Source: Rusavskia elegans
Lineage: Eukaryota > Ascomycota > Lecanoromycetes > Teloschistales > Teloschistaceae
Direction: 5' to 3'
Length of the DNA stretch: 52,428 nucleotides
NCBI GenBank assembly: GCA_011316305.1
Contig: SAUG01000190.1
Span: 1 to 52,428, forward strand
The translations under genes and the position numbers were made by a program. Below the pieces are notes generated by a model, which saw only the letters and a list, made by a program, of their open reading frames with translations, was not told where the DNA came from and ran no database searches. Below, piece by piece: positions 22,092 through 33,200 of the stretch; the first letter of the stretch is position 1, and each line of letters begins with the position of its first letter.

Positions 22092-23908
22092 ATGTCGTCG
22101 CCACGTGCTACCTCAGGATGGAAAGCCAGCGGCTCTCAGGGAAGAGGACGCGGAAAAGGAGGGTCAAGAGGGGATGCCTCCCGTCCAAGAGATAGAGATC
22201 CAGCCGGCAGGAGAGGTAGAGGCAAGCCTTTCGATGTACGCGGAGGAGGGGCGCCCATATATCGACCGTGTGGAAGACCAGACCTGGTGCGTGACGACTG
22301 GCGAGGAAACTACGTTGCCAGCCGCGGGCGCGGCCGTCATGATTCTCTTGGTGGTCATGTCTCCGAGTCATCCATACCACTCCATTGTGGAATCGGATCT
22401 ACCTTGCTAGGGATGAACCGAGGGAGCAGTCGTCGGATTCAAACATCAGTCGCGGTGCATATGGGGATCACGATAGACGTGAACCCCGTCCTTCTTCGTC
22501 TCTACGCTCAACGGCGGGAGCTCCGGAAAATTACGCACTGCAGAACGGCGAACACCACGACACAGCCGCTGAGCCCAACGGATTAGTCGACGCTTTCCGA
22601 AGAAATCACCAACGCTCCACAAGATGATGGCTATCAGGCATTCATACCATATTTCTTGTCTCCACCATCGCGGAAAGCGTCTACGACGCAAACAGAAGCT
22701 GTTGTGTCAGACGCTAGTTCTATCACTCAACCCCACAACTCCCCATCAACTGAGCGTGTCCCTAGAACTGGAAGCAAACTTCGAACAGGGCCGGAAAATG
22801 GAAGCCTCTATTAGCTTGAATGTCCGAAAGGTCTTTAGTACAGGCAAGAGTTCAGAAAGAAGCGTGGACGACTTGTTCGACTCGCTCACGATCACCGAAG
22901 CAGCGGAGATAGAGGCAGTTCGGGAGAATGTTTTGGACATCAAGTTCCCTCCACTGGCGCCCGAGACTGTTGCTTCGCCTAAGCAAAAGAAGTCAGCTGT
23001 TGCTTCTAAAATTCTTGTAAACTTCCACGACGATGAAGCCTCGAGCAACTATACTGCAGGTAGCGGAATATTTGACAGCGGAGCTGAACAGGGAGTTGCA
23101 AGTTATGGGTTCGATGGGTACCGAGGGGCCTATTCGTACGACGATACGTTCGCTCTTGGAGAAACGGCTGGCTTGACCCAAATTTATGAAAACTTTCCCT
23201 AGAGTGACGGACAACAATTGCCTGCCTAGATCCTCCCCTACGCGAAAGTAGAGACGGTGATATCATCGATCGACTGAACAAGAATCACCTCACGGTGAAT
23301 CTTGTGAACCAGTACCACCAGAGGAGCTAGTGGAGACGGAGCAACAGGTGGACGGAGAGCATTTATACAAGGTGATGGGAAGATAGCACAAGAAAAATCG
23401 CAAGACCAAGGCGAAGCTGAAGAGACTGAAGGCGGAGAAAGCGCTAAAGGAAGCCAACATGTTGGATAACGGTTATGAAGCGGGAAATAACCGTTCGGCT
23501 ACTCGACAGGGGGCCCCCCCGCAACGATTGATGCAAATAGGCTCGATATTAGCGCCCGCTGTCCAGGTGGTAGAGGATTCGATACCTACCTATGCCGCCG
23601 CGAGATCTGTCGTCGACGCCGGGCTTAATGATCCCAGCGCCAACGAGCTGGTTGACATAGACGAGCCCATTGAAACTACAGGGGAGAACAAGAAACCCAC
23701 GCGAAGAAGAACCAAACCCCAAGGACAAGGCGCCAGACAGCGAAAGCGACTAAGAGAATTGCGTACCAACACTCCTCCAGACCTTATATCTTTCGACGAC
23801 GATGAAACCTCAAGCCACCCTTTCGAGACAAGGCAGATGGTGAATGCTGAGACTGGGGATGGAATGAATGCAGTAATGAGATCGCAAATCATACTTATTG
23901 GAGTCTGA
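22092..23908 (+). pseudogene. RGG-rich basic protein, multiply frameshifted
   Basis: Starts at ATG 22092 with MSSPRATSGWKASGSQGRGR followed by Arg/Gly-rich sequence (RGRGKPFDVRGGGAP), as in RNA-binding RGG boxes. The frame then shifts: EPREQSSDSNISRGAYGDHD (from about 22410), DDGYQAFIPYFLSPPSRKAS (from 22625), then EASISLNVRKVFSTGKSSER and DLFDSLTITEAAEIEAVREN in a third frame ending TAG 23200-23202. Further on, after a TAG at about 23382, KKNRKTKAKLKRLKAEKALK leads into an open frame from ATG 23459 to TGA 23906-23908, with RRRTKPQGQGARQRKRLREL and PPDLISFDDDETSSHP. The whole reads as one gene of about 600 codons, disordered and highly basic. Product unknown; RNA binding is only suggested. 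Two separate genes are an alternative. Confidence 0.5.
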
Positions 23909-24506
23909 GATCCTCCTTATGAGCGCCGTTGATATTTGGCTATGTGACGTTTGAAACGCTTTAAGCTTTTCGGCGGTGTTAGGTCTCTGGTCTATATGGC
24001 CTTTCATCGTCAGTGTCTGCACTTGATCTGCTTACTATGCTATACGACCTCTTTCCCTTCTCGCTCGGATTAAAATTTTTATCCCCTCCCCTTGCCTGCT
24101 CTCACTCTCACATGTCCCGGTAGGAGCCATACATCATATGATAGACACAGGACTGCATCACACATCCTAGCCTCCACCCAGCGCGCCACTCGGGATATCC
24201 ACGCAAGAGCTATCAAATGTGGTGTGGAAGAGGCGTTTGTGACGTTTTAATGCTTGAAAGAGGGAAGATTGGGAGACGGGAGGAGGAATGGGGAATTAGT
24301 AGGGGTGAAAGAGATAGCGATTCCATCTGACTCCATGAAGTCTCCCCTCCTACAGCGACTACCAGACAAGAAATCACCCTGCTATAGCTGCCCGTATAGA
24401 GGCGAACAAAGAATAAGATTGTGGCAGCCGCTTGAACAAAACCTGAACTTGGGAGGAGGAAAACAATCAAATGTACATACAGTGTTGATTGACTCATATC
24501 GGTGTA
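23909..24506. other. Intergenic, nothing recognised
   Basis: About 600 bp of normal composition. Short frames on both strands show no motifs. It holds the 3' flanks of the two convergent relics. Confidence 0.5.
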
Positions 24507-27107
24507 CTACTCTATCGTCATAGACTGGAATAGGCGGTGAAATTTAAAATTAGTCCTCAAATCATCGCCGCGAATACCCTTTCGCAGAACGAGTCCATCT
24601 GCAGATGGAGGTCCGATTTCAGCACTGTCGACTGCTGTGCTCATAGCAAAAGCGTGGTCCGGATTGTTGAAACACCACTCCCGCCATCCTATCTCGTCTA
24701 GAACTTCCTTGATATCATATCCAGCCCGTTCCAAGCTTTGCAAGAGAATGGGCGTCTGGTCAAAGTACCCTGCGTAGTCGAGGACAGATTCACCATCCCG
24801 GTTCAGCGCGCAAGGATCTGCCCCATTCTTTAAAAGCGCTGTAGCCACTTCGAACCTGCTTTGAAACCACGTCTCATTCCTGTCATACGGCGAAAATGTG
24901 AACATGTAATGCAAGGGACCGTCGCCCCAATGATCTACGGCGCGGATATCGGCCCCTAGGTCAAGTACTATCCTTAGCGTTGATTCAATAATTCTTGAAG
25001 ACTATCGTATATCACTTTTGTGAATATAATGGACCCAGAAATGTACACTGCTTGAATCGGAGTCGTAGTCATCGAGCATGAATCCCCATTCCTTGAGCCG
25101 CTGAAGGTATAGTGAATCCATTGATATTGACCGTTTCAAACGTTCTTCTACCGTTTGACTTATAAAAATTTCGTATATAAAGGAACTTATCGACGTAGAA
25201 ACGTAGGAGTCTTCTGTTACGTTACTTTTCGCTTGCAGCAATAACTCAACCACCTTAACGTAGACTTTGTCGTTCAAGAGTAACCCTTGAGCGTTCTCGT
25301 TTAGTGAAAAGAAGCCCATATTTACGTAATCGAATGAGTTGTGTCTATGTCTTTTATAGGTTTCGATATATCAGCAGCGGTCTCCCGACTTGAAGCTAAT
25401 GGACTTACGGTTCTATAGCCAGTGGATTAGACCCCTTATCTAGAAAAAGTTGGCATGCTTCGAAAGCTCCGCGCTTTGCAGCCTACTAGTTTATATAAGT
25501 AATACTGCTTTAAGAGCCTATACAGGACCAAATATACTATTAATGGCGTTATACTACGCTCGTTACGATTACTAGGAGCAGCAAGCCGTCTCTTAAACAG
25601 ATCTCGGATACCGTCTACGTTGTTTATTTTAGAAAATTCTATTATTTCGGAATTATTAGGAACTAAAGCGAAAGTGGTTATAAATAGGCAGATCTAAGAA
25701 TATCCCCTTTGATCTTACGTATTTACGACGGATAGGGTAATACCCCTTAGTTAAACTAGAGACTGAGCTGGTAGGAATTCGATTATTACTCGGTATACTT
25801 TTAGCGGAGACGAGATTATACCGATATAAAACTCAGGTAATATCTTTCGATAGGTAGTAATAGTCGAGACAGTCACCCAAAGCGTTCCGATTGTCCAACG
25901 GAATATCCAAAAATATCTCCAATATCTAATACGTCGACCGTGGACTTTGGTTGGGCGCTTTGGACTATCAAACGCGGTTATGTCCGGAGTGCAAAGCACG
26001 GCCGAGTCAGTGAAATTACGATGATTGTGCATGGATTCGCTCCTGGCCTCCTGTAAGTGGTTAGAGGACGGCTTGAAGCGATCCTCTACATATTCACTGG
26101 ACATGGATCCCAGTTGCTGCGCTATTTCATTAACCTTCCTTATTACCTTATCGTCCCGTTGGTCCAGGCTCTTATTCAAGGTATTGAAGCATCGCTGAAA
26201 AGTAGGTATAATAAATCGCTGCAGCTCGGCTCGAAACACCCGCGCCAGCACGTCTGCTGTGGGTGCTGCCAGGATTGTGCTAGATCGTACACGGTTGTCT
26301 TCTACTCGCGTTTGCGACAGCGAGAATTGATAGCCTCAAGTTGATTACTCGTTGTGGTTCGACCCTCGGAGACAAGTCCATAAAGATCCTTTAATATAGC
26401 GCCGAGGTATTCTTGAGCCGGCTGGATAATTCTATATACCTGAGTGATAATACCGAGCTCAGTATGCCATCCAGTGCTGACAGAATCCAGTTTTTCTTTA
26501 AGCTCCTGGGCGGTATCCTCGTACTGACGTTCGAATTGACTCAGTCTTTGAGAAAGGTGCTGATCGAAATCCATGCCATTCCGCCTACGACGAGCTGGTC
26601 AGTGTATACCGTAGCCAAAGCAGCTAATCGGAGGTGCGTTAAGAATCGCCATAAATACAATAAATACTATAGCTCTTACTGCGCAAAGCTCTGCAACGCC
26701 AATAATAAAGTAGTCTGATGATTATCCAGCCTCTGAACGATCTCGATAACCCGCTTCCGATCAAGAACCCATTTTGCTCTCCTGCGAAGTTGGCCGCTTC
26801 CACTCGGAGCCGGCAGCAACGTCGACAGCGCATCTAACTTAGCTTTTATCAAGATAACTTCATGGCTCGCAGCATCTGGCAGGCAGATTGGCGATCCCGC
26901 TGATGCCTGCTGTCGGCTATAGACTACAACAAAACCGTCGAGAACTTTAAGAATCGATTCCACGCTTTGAATGGTTTGTCGGAGCCGCTGGGACAGCTGC
27001 GGTGTTTCTTTTAGGTAGTAAATCGATGAGTAGAGCACGTTGCATCCTCGCAGCGCGACGTTGATCACGGAGGCAACGCCTGCTATGGTCGCAAACACTT
27101 CGGCCAT
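24507..27107 (-). pseudogene. Ankyrin protein with fungal STAND/NLR-type N-terminal domain
   Basis: Starts at the ATG complementary to 27105-27107 with MAEVFATIAGVASVINVALR, the hydrophobic opening of the N-terminal domain of fungal NLR/STAND-related proteins, continuing through LLLALQSFA. An intron at 26624-26679 (GTAAGAG donor, CTTAAC branch, TTAG acceptor) follows. Next is a helical region (QRLSQFERQYEDTAQELKEK, VYRIIQPAQEYLGAILKDLY), a frameshift near 26310, and a linker containing YWRYFWIFRWTIGTLWVTVS. Ankyrin repeats come last (GAFEACQLFLDKGSNPLAIE, LRIVLDLGADIRAVDHWG, ATALLKNGADPCALNRDG), ending at 24507. Lesions: stops near 25751, several stops and shifts at 25330-25750, where composition turns RIP-like, and a single TAG at 25002-25004 splitting an otherwise open 271-codon frame (25319-24507). 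Role in vivo unknown; relatives act in heterokaryon incompatibility or signalling. Confidence 0.7.
26624..26679 (-). other. Intron in the ankyrin/STAND-type pseudogene
   Basis: 56 nt with GTAAGAG donor, CTTAAC branch motif and TTAG acceptor on the minus strand. Without splicing the frame stops two codons later (QSFAQ, TAA). The exon after it has a stop soon after in the expected frame, so a second lesion or a different acceptor is needed. Confidence 0.5.
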
Positions 27108-27471
27108 GGGGAACGGAAAGAACGAAGAGGGAGTTGAGACGAGGAAATTGGCGAGATTCAGGCCAGCGCTGCTTGGGGACAAGGCGCAGCAAGGCTGCGT
27201 CTGCGGGGCGCCATGCATGAGGTGTGGGTGACATGCAGCAGGAGCCGCGAGTCCTGCAGGGCGGCGCTCATGACAAAAGTAAACTAATATATCATCCTCC
27301 CCGGCTGACACTGGCCTGCGATTCTGGGGCTCAATACACAATGGCTAATCCCTGGATTGGATACCATCTGTTATACATCATACCTACTCGATACGTCGCT
27401 GTATGATGTACATCGTATCGGGGATCGCACAATACCCTCAGTAAACAATGATAACAGAAGCGACAGCCACA
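27108..27471. other. 5' flank of the ankyrin gene
   Basis: No gene seen. An in-frame upstream extension on minus reaches TTG at 27341 but contains low-information sequence, so ATG at 27107 is preferred. The transposon target duplication begins at 27472. Confidence 0.45.
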
Positions 27472-27485
27472 GGCAAGTTATATAC
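27472..27485. repeat. 14-bp target-site duplication, left copy
   Basis: GGCAAGTTATATAC, identical to 28516-28529, bracketing the element 27486-28515. Confidence 0.9.
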
Positions 27486-28515
27486 TTTATTTAGTTATTT
27501 GTTTTGGTTTTGGTGCCCGGTGAACCAGTGGTTCGGTAAGCAAATTAAATATTAGTATACTAGTATTAAATATATAGTAGCAGAATTTATACCCTAGTTT
27601 AGTTAATATAAATAACGGTTCTTTTTATAGAATTTTAATTTAAATTTATTTAGTAATATAACGTATCTTTCTACCGATAATTTAATATCGAATTTTTATA
27701 GATAAATATATCTTATAGTTATCGCTTCTTCTTTTTTTTTTACTAGTAATATAAGCCCTATAATACCCTTTATAAATACTACGACTTATTAAAACCCTTT
27801 ATATATATATATATTCCTATAATAGCTATAGCTATAAACTAAACTAGACGGTAGTACCTTTATCTATAATAACTATACCTACCCGCGCGGACGTCGACTA
27901 CCTTATAGTAGCTAGAGTAAACTATTCTAACTTCGATATAAATACTTTTTTTACTACCTTTAAAACGTACTATCTGACTTTTCTACCCCCCTTTAGCCTA
28001 ATTAACCGGGTAAAGCTTCTAGCTGTAGTAGCTAGTATACTAGCTAGCGACTATTTTATAGCTAGTAACCTTCTTAAAGCTATATAGGCTAAAGAGTATT
28101 TTAATAGTTTAGCGGAACGTTTAGGTATAGGTTATACGATAAATATAGCCGAGGCGAAGACTATAGATAAATACTTTATAGTATAGCAGGTAGATATAGC
28201 GGAAATATTAGAAGCTAATAATTATATATAACGTCGACGAAAGACTGGATATATAGTATTTAAACTGGACCGAAGACTGCGAGTAACGAAGTTATACTTA
28301 TATAGTAGAGGATTCGTGATCGCGAATAAAAAAGGAAATAGTCAAATAGAAGTGATTGACTGCGCTGTAAATTTTGCCTGATAAACTATATACCTTTGGC
28401 TGTAAAAATTTCTTTACACGTAAAATATAACAATCGTTGCCGTATATAACGTTGATAAAATATATATATATATATAAAAACTCAATATAACCCCAGATAG
28501 AAGCTTTCCAGGGGG
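27486..28515 (+). mobile_element. Single-ORF 14-bp-TSD element, copy 2 (uninterrupted)
   Basis: 1030 bp between perfect 14-bp duplications. It begins T-rich (TTTATTTAGTTATTTGTTTTGG) and then GGTGCCCGGTGAACCAGTGG, and ends GAAGCTTTCCAGGGGG. It has no LTRs or terminal inverted repeats. One plus-strand frame is readable from about 27864 to TGA 28380-28382: ADVDYLIVARVNYSNFDI, LINRVKLLAVVASILAS, YFNSLAERLGIGYTINIAEA, VDIAEILEANNYI, then LDRRLRVTKLYLYSRGFVIA and GNSQIEVIDCAVNFA, interrupted only at three or four RIP-type stops. It may extend upstream to about 27750. The protein is not recognised and shows no polymerase, transposase or recombinase motif. Mobility must come from elsewhere, or this is a retroposed or captured gene. 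The insert stands just 5' of the ankyrin gene. Confidence 0.75.
27864..28382 (+). pseudogene. ORF of the single-ORF element, copy 2
   Basis: About 170 codons with stops only at TAG/TAA that fit former CAG/CAA. Conserved with copy 1 (12533-12960) and distantly with copy 4 (minus strand, 37810-38170, where it reads IAKFELFDNVDRILASPPT and FELAVIEYLDRLAGRLDSG). Conservation of frame among diverged copies implies past selection for the protein. Function unknown. Confidence 0.55.
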
Positions 28516-28529
28516 GGCAAGTTATATAC
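28516..28529. repeat. 14-bp target-site duplication, right copy
   Basis: GGCAAGTTATATAC, a perfect repeat of 27472-27485. Confidence 0.9.
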
Positions 28530-28925
28530 AACAATAACAGGGACTTTTACTAGGCTTCACGCCTCGAACTCCGTAGCGTAAGTCGTCCCGCAGCGCCGGT
28601 CACATGTCGTGACCGTTAAAGCCACATGTGTGGGTTCTGTGACCTGTTCGCTGCTACACCCCCTCTCTTTTTGACATTGGAGCCCGGGGTTCGAGTCCCA
28701 AGGGAGCTCTTTTTTTACTTTTTTTGCTAGTCGTTTTGTTTTCGGTTTGTTTTGCTTCTTTATCAGTCCGAAGAGTGATAACGTTGACACGTGAAAAGTT
28801 CTGGCTGTTGCCCTGTTTGCTATATCACTGGGAGAGTGAAACTGGTGATTTGTTGATTGGTTTATTGTTTGTTTATTGTTCGTTTCGGTCACAAGGATGT
28901 TATTACCTCCTTTTTTAAAAGTAAA
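28530..28925. other. Un-RIPped patch between repeats
   Basis: Normal CA/TG content with many G/T-rich runs (TTGTTTGTTTATTGTTCG). No gene seen apart from the Pol III-type boxes. The composition switches abruptly to RIP type at about 28926. Confidence 0.5.
28565..28717 (+). ncRNA. tRNA-like / Pol III-type element
   Basis: An A-box-like TAGCGTAAGTCG at about 28572 and a B box GGTTCGAGTCC at about 28689 are followed by a T run (TTTTTTT) at about 28711, the Pol III terminator. The acceptor stem pairs imperfectly (about 5 of 7), and the A-B distance of about 116 bp is long even for an intron-containing tRNA. It could be a decayed tRNA or the head of a tRNA-derived SINE. A cloverleaf could not be completed. 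Confidence 0.35.
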
Positions 28926-29668
28926 ACACTGATATAAAAGACGACCGTATATCTGAAAATTGTTTTATATCGATAGTACTATTTTTTTTGAAATATATAT
29001 ATAAATCTTTTTATTTACTTTATATACTTTTTATAAAATCGTTTAATTTTCTTTTTTTATATCAATATAATAGTTTTTTTTTTAGTTTTTACGTATTTGG
29101 TATTTCGTATAATCTTCTATATAAATTTTAAACTATTACGTATTTAATATACGTTTAAATAAATTTTTTTAATATTATATAGATTTTAAACCGTATTTAT
29201 TAAATTAATTAGTTATAAAATTAATAATTATCACGATCGGATATATAATATTCCATATATTCAATCATTTTGCTATATCATTTTTTCTTTTTCGAAACGT
29301 TTAAATTTTTCTAATATTATTTATATTTACCTTTTATCTATTTTTTATTTTTTTATTAGAATAGAATTTTAGTATTTTAATATTTTAAATAATATTAATA
29401 ATATCAAATCTAGTTTAAATTAGATAAATTATCTGGCTATAATAGAATTATTAATTATTAGATATTTAGATATTCGCTATACGGCTAGATATTATAAATA
29501 GAAACGCAATTTTATACCAAATAATAATAGCCGTATTAATAAAAAATCTTTTTAATATTTAGTATTAGATAAAATTTAATAATCTGCTATTAGTAGCGAT
29601 ACTAATTAATATTTTCCCGGAAACGATCTTTTATTTTATATTAAAATTCATTTAGTATTTTTACTTTT
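28926..29668. other. AT-rich RIPped DNA, unclassified
   Basis: Very AT-rich, no reading frame, no terminal repeats recognised. Confidence 0.5.
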
Positions 29669-30914
29669 TATAGAACTTCTGTCCGAAATTATAATTAAAT
29701 CATTATATATATACGTTTTATTACCGTAGTTTTTATACGGTAGCAACAGTTGTTGCTTGTATAGTAAAGAATTTTCGCAGTCAAAAATTAATTAAAGTTT
29801 GCAACGTTAATCGTTATTATTCTACTATATATTCTATTTAATTACTATTTCTTTTCTATATAAATATATCTTAGATTACCCGCAGTCCTTTACGTAATTC
29901 CAAGAATAAATATTACTTTATATATACGGAAAAACGAGCGATCTTCTACTAGAATTCCTTTATACTACTTCGAATATATTGGCCGTCGGATCGGATTTCG
30001 AATCCGGGTTCGTATTCCGGGTTCGAACCGAATCGGTTCCGACTTTTTTAGATACCGAATTAAATCGGTTCCGATTTTTCTAGATACCGAATTAATTCGG
30101 TTTCGGGTTAGATCCGGATTTCCGGATTCGACCCGCTAAAACCGCTAAAATCGAGTATAAAAATATAATTCTAGTATAAAATTTATATCTATTTATTAGA
30201 AATTAATCTAATTAGAGTAAATATATTATCTATATCTAATATCTATATATATTATCTAATATCTATATATATTATCTATATCTATTATTAATATATAATA
30301 TCTATATATATTATCTATATATATTATCCATATATAAATTTATTTAATTAATTGATTAATTTTAAATATTTTAATAAATAATAGTATTATATTTTATTAA
30401 TTATAGTATTTTACTATATATAAAAGATTTAGCGTATCAGATCGGATTTTTATTAATATCTATTTTATAATCCGATCTAACTTTTAATTCTAATTTTAGG
30501 AACCGACCTATACTATTTAATAGGTCGGGTCGAATCGATTTACTAAAACTCGGGTCGGGTTTTCGAAATATTACTGGAACCCGACCCGGAATAGCCAGTC
30601 TAACTTCGAAATACGTACGATTATAAACTATTAATATAGCTTCTAGGATTATCTACCAGATGGTAATACTATCTTTTACTTCTATTACTTTATTTTAATC
30701 TACGGTTATATTCGAATCTAGACGGCCTACTAATTTATCTAGATATTCGATAACTACTAGTTTAACTGCTAGTTTAAATTTCTATTCGGATTCTAGTAGG
30801 ATAAAAACTTCTATTAGAAATCTAATACGATCGCTAAAGCTATATAGTTTTAGCGATCGTTATAGTACCTTTTTATTTTATTTACTCTTTCTTTTACTTT
30901 TTCTTTTACCTTTT
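29669..30914 (-). mobile_element. Single-ORF 14-bp-TSD element, copy 3, truncated, with hAT insert
   Basis: 29669-29974 and 30603-30914 align with copy 4 (34013-34452 and 37804 onward): the terminus TATAGAACTTCTGTCC, the block TACGGTAGCAACAG...CGCAGTCAAAA, and GAATCTAGACGGCCTACTAA. It is interrupted by the 628-bp hAT-like element. Compared with copy 4 it lacks about 550 bp on the far (ORF 5') side. GTATTTTTACTTTT at 29655 and TAATTTTTACTTTT at 30915 match at 12 of 14 positions and could be its TSD. ORF-side truncation with a TSD would suit target-primed reverse transcription; this is inference. Confidence 0.55.
29967..30610. mobile_element. hAT-like non-autonomous element, 628 bp, with 8-bp TSD
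   Basis: Element 29975-30602 flanked by ACTTCGAA at 29967-29974 and 30603-30610. Termini: TATATTGGCC at the left (RIPped from a TAGGCTGGCC-like end) and GCCAGTCTA at the right, forming short inverted repeats. The 8-bp duplication and TAG..TGGC termini suit the hAT superfamily. The interior is CGG/CCGA-rich without an ORF. It is inserted inside copy 3 of the single-ORF element, so it is younger. Confidence 0.75.
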
Positions 30915-31009
30915 TAATTTTTACTTTTACTTTATTCTAGTTACGTTTAATAATATTAATAAAAGACTATACTATCGGATTACTAGTATTATTAATAATT
31001 CTTTTTTTT

Positions 31010-32048
31010 GATATTTGTTTGTAAAGTAATTTATTAAAAGTGATTTAGATATTTTTATTATATAAGAAACTAACCGCTATTTATATTATTAGAAAGAATT
31101 ATATCTTATTTTTTCCTGTTTTTAAATAATATATTTTTAGATATATTTCTAGAATTTAGTTTATTTTTTTCGTTTATTTATCCGTATATAGGTAAAATAA
31201 TATTAATACTACTTATTCTATTCCTACCGTTTTTATTAATCCTTTTATAAAATTAGAAACGAAAAGTTTATTTCTATCTAAAATAATCTTTTCTATAATA
31301 CTATTTTTATAGAAAACTTTTTTTAAAAGAAAAAATATAAATTATTACGCTTTTATTATAATTTTATATAATATAAACTTTATATATTTTATAAACCTAT
31401 TTACTATTTTTACTATTATATTTTATAATTTTTAAATATAAAAGTCGACTAATTCGGGCAGACCTATTATAAAGTCTATAGTAAATTACTAGTAAAATTT
31501 ATCTAGTAAATTTATCGGCTATAGTTTACCCGATTATTTCTATCGACTTTTTTTTAATATTATATATTCTAAATAATCTTTAATATACTTTTTAATATAC
31601 TTTTTTAAAATAGATATATATTTTTTTTTAGATTATTTATTTAAAATATTTTTATAATATTCTAATTTTCTATAGTCTTTAGATTATATATTTTTTAAAT
31701 AATATTATTTTTTTTTAGACGTTTCTATCTTTTTTAAAACTTTATTATTTCTTTTTAATAATAGTCTATTTCTTTTTTCTACTACTTCGTTGTCTATTTT
31801 TCGGCTAAAAATATCTATAACCGTATTATTTATATTTCTATTACATTAAATTTTAAAGTTATAATATATTATTTCTTCTACCCATTTTATTTATCTTTAA
31901 TTAAAATATTACTAATAAATAAAGATAGAAGGTTTTTATAATCTATATAAACTATTACTTTTTTTAAAATTCTATCAGTATAGATTTTCTAATATATAAA
32001 GCTTACTAAGATTGCTAGTATTTCTTTATCTATTATTATATATTTAAT
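31010..32048 (-). mobile_element. Ty3/Gypsy relic, 3' part, cut by an LTR element
   Basis: Aligns by eye with 1790-2805 of the left Gypsy relic (shared GATATTTTTATTATATAA, then TTATCTATTATTATATA). It holds only the region downstream of reverse transcriptase. It ends at the 410-bp LTR starting at 32049. The sequence after that LTR element (39842 onward) is not an obvious continuation, so the rest is lost or rearranged. Confidence 0.5.
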
Positions 32049-32459
32049 TGTAACGTCTTTATATATCAGAAGGCGTTACGCTCGAGTCTAGCTATAGCCG
32101 TAGACGTGGTCAGAACTACTAAATAGTAAAAGAATCCTAATATAGATTATCGCGATCAATTCTATATAGCTATAAAAGTATAGTATCGATATTATAAAAT
32201 ATCTTTATTATAGAAATAATTAAAAAGAGAATATCTAAAGATATTTAACAATTATATTAATAACTAATAAATATAGCTATTCAAAAAAAGTAATAAATAA
32301 TATATAAAGTAAAAGTAGCCGATGGTACTAATAGATAGCTATTTATTAAAAGACTCTATAATAAATGTCGACTATAGCAGTTATAGATAGCTATAAATAA
32401 TTAGTTTCGTTTAGCTAGCTAATCTTCTAGAATTTTTTTATAGAACTATAAATATAATA
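32049..32459. repeat. Family D LTR, left LTR of D1
   Basis: Starts TGTAACGTC (unmutated terminus) and ends TATAATA (RIPped CGTAACA). It aligns along its length with the other D LTRs. Confidence 0.85.
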
Positions 32460-32829
32460 TAGCTCTTTTTTTATCTTTTCGTATCTAGCTTTTCTATATA
32501 TATAATATTTAGGGCCCGACTAATTTTCTCTTTTATTTTCTTTTTTTAATATTTTTATTATATATTTTTAAAAAGGAAATTATTTAAAAATTTTTTATTA
32601 AATCTTGTCCCGGAATATTATTATACCTTTTTATTATAATTTTTATATTTATAATTTTTAAAAGAAAATAAAATTAAAATTAATAATAAGATTTATAATA
32701 AATATATTCGGATATTGAAATTTTATAGTTTATTAATTCCTAATACTATTTTTAAATCTTTTTTTCAATTTAAATTTTCTATTAATTTCTATAGAAAAGC
32801 GTTTAAAAAAAAATTAATAAATATTTATC

Positions 32830-33200
32830 CGATATTTTAAATATTTTTAAAAAATATTCTAAAACCTATTATTATATTAAATTTTTTCTAGATTTTAAAA
32901 AAAAATTCGTAATTAGTTTTTTATTTAGAAGTCGGATTTATACTAGCTTTTTAGAAAATAAAAATATTTTATTATTTATTACCGCGTTTTAGAAAAATAA
33001 AAAAGTGATTTTATTATTTAGAAATAATACATTTTATTTTATTTTAATAAATTTAATATTTCTATAATTTTTTTTTCCTCTATTAGTTTTATATTAGCCG
33101 TATAAAAAGTATCTATTATATTAATTCCTAGTTTTAATTTAGTTAATATTGATTAGTTTCTAAAAGAATTTAAATTTTTTTAGATTTTAAAAGCGATAAA
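32830..33200 (+). pseudogene. Antisense ORF of LTR element D1
   Basis: The plus frame reads KYFIIYYRVLEK, KSDFIIQKQYILFYFNKFNI, SISFILAVQKVSIILIPSFN and FLKEFKFFQILKAINI, with RIP-type stops. It is clearly homologous to 35210-35610 in D2 and lies on the strand opposite to gag. Function unknown. Confidence 0.5.

Noticed and set aside
22746..23048. 100-codon minus ORF
   Set aside because: Shadow of the RGG-rich gene relic on the plus strand.
28557..28892. 111-codon minus ORF
   Set aside because: Overlaps the Pol III-type boxes; its ELPWDSNPGL stretch is a translated B box, not a protein motif.
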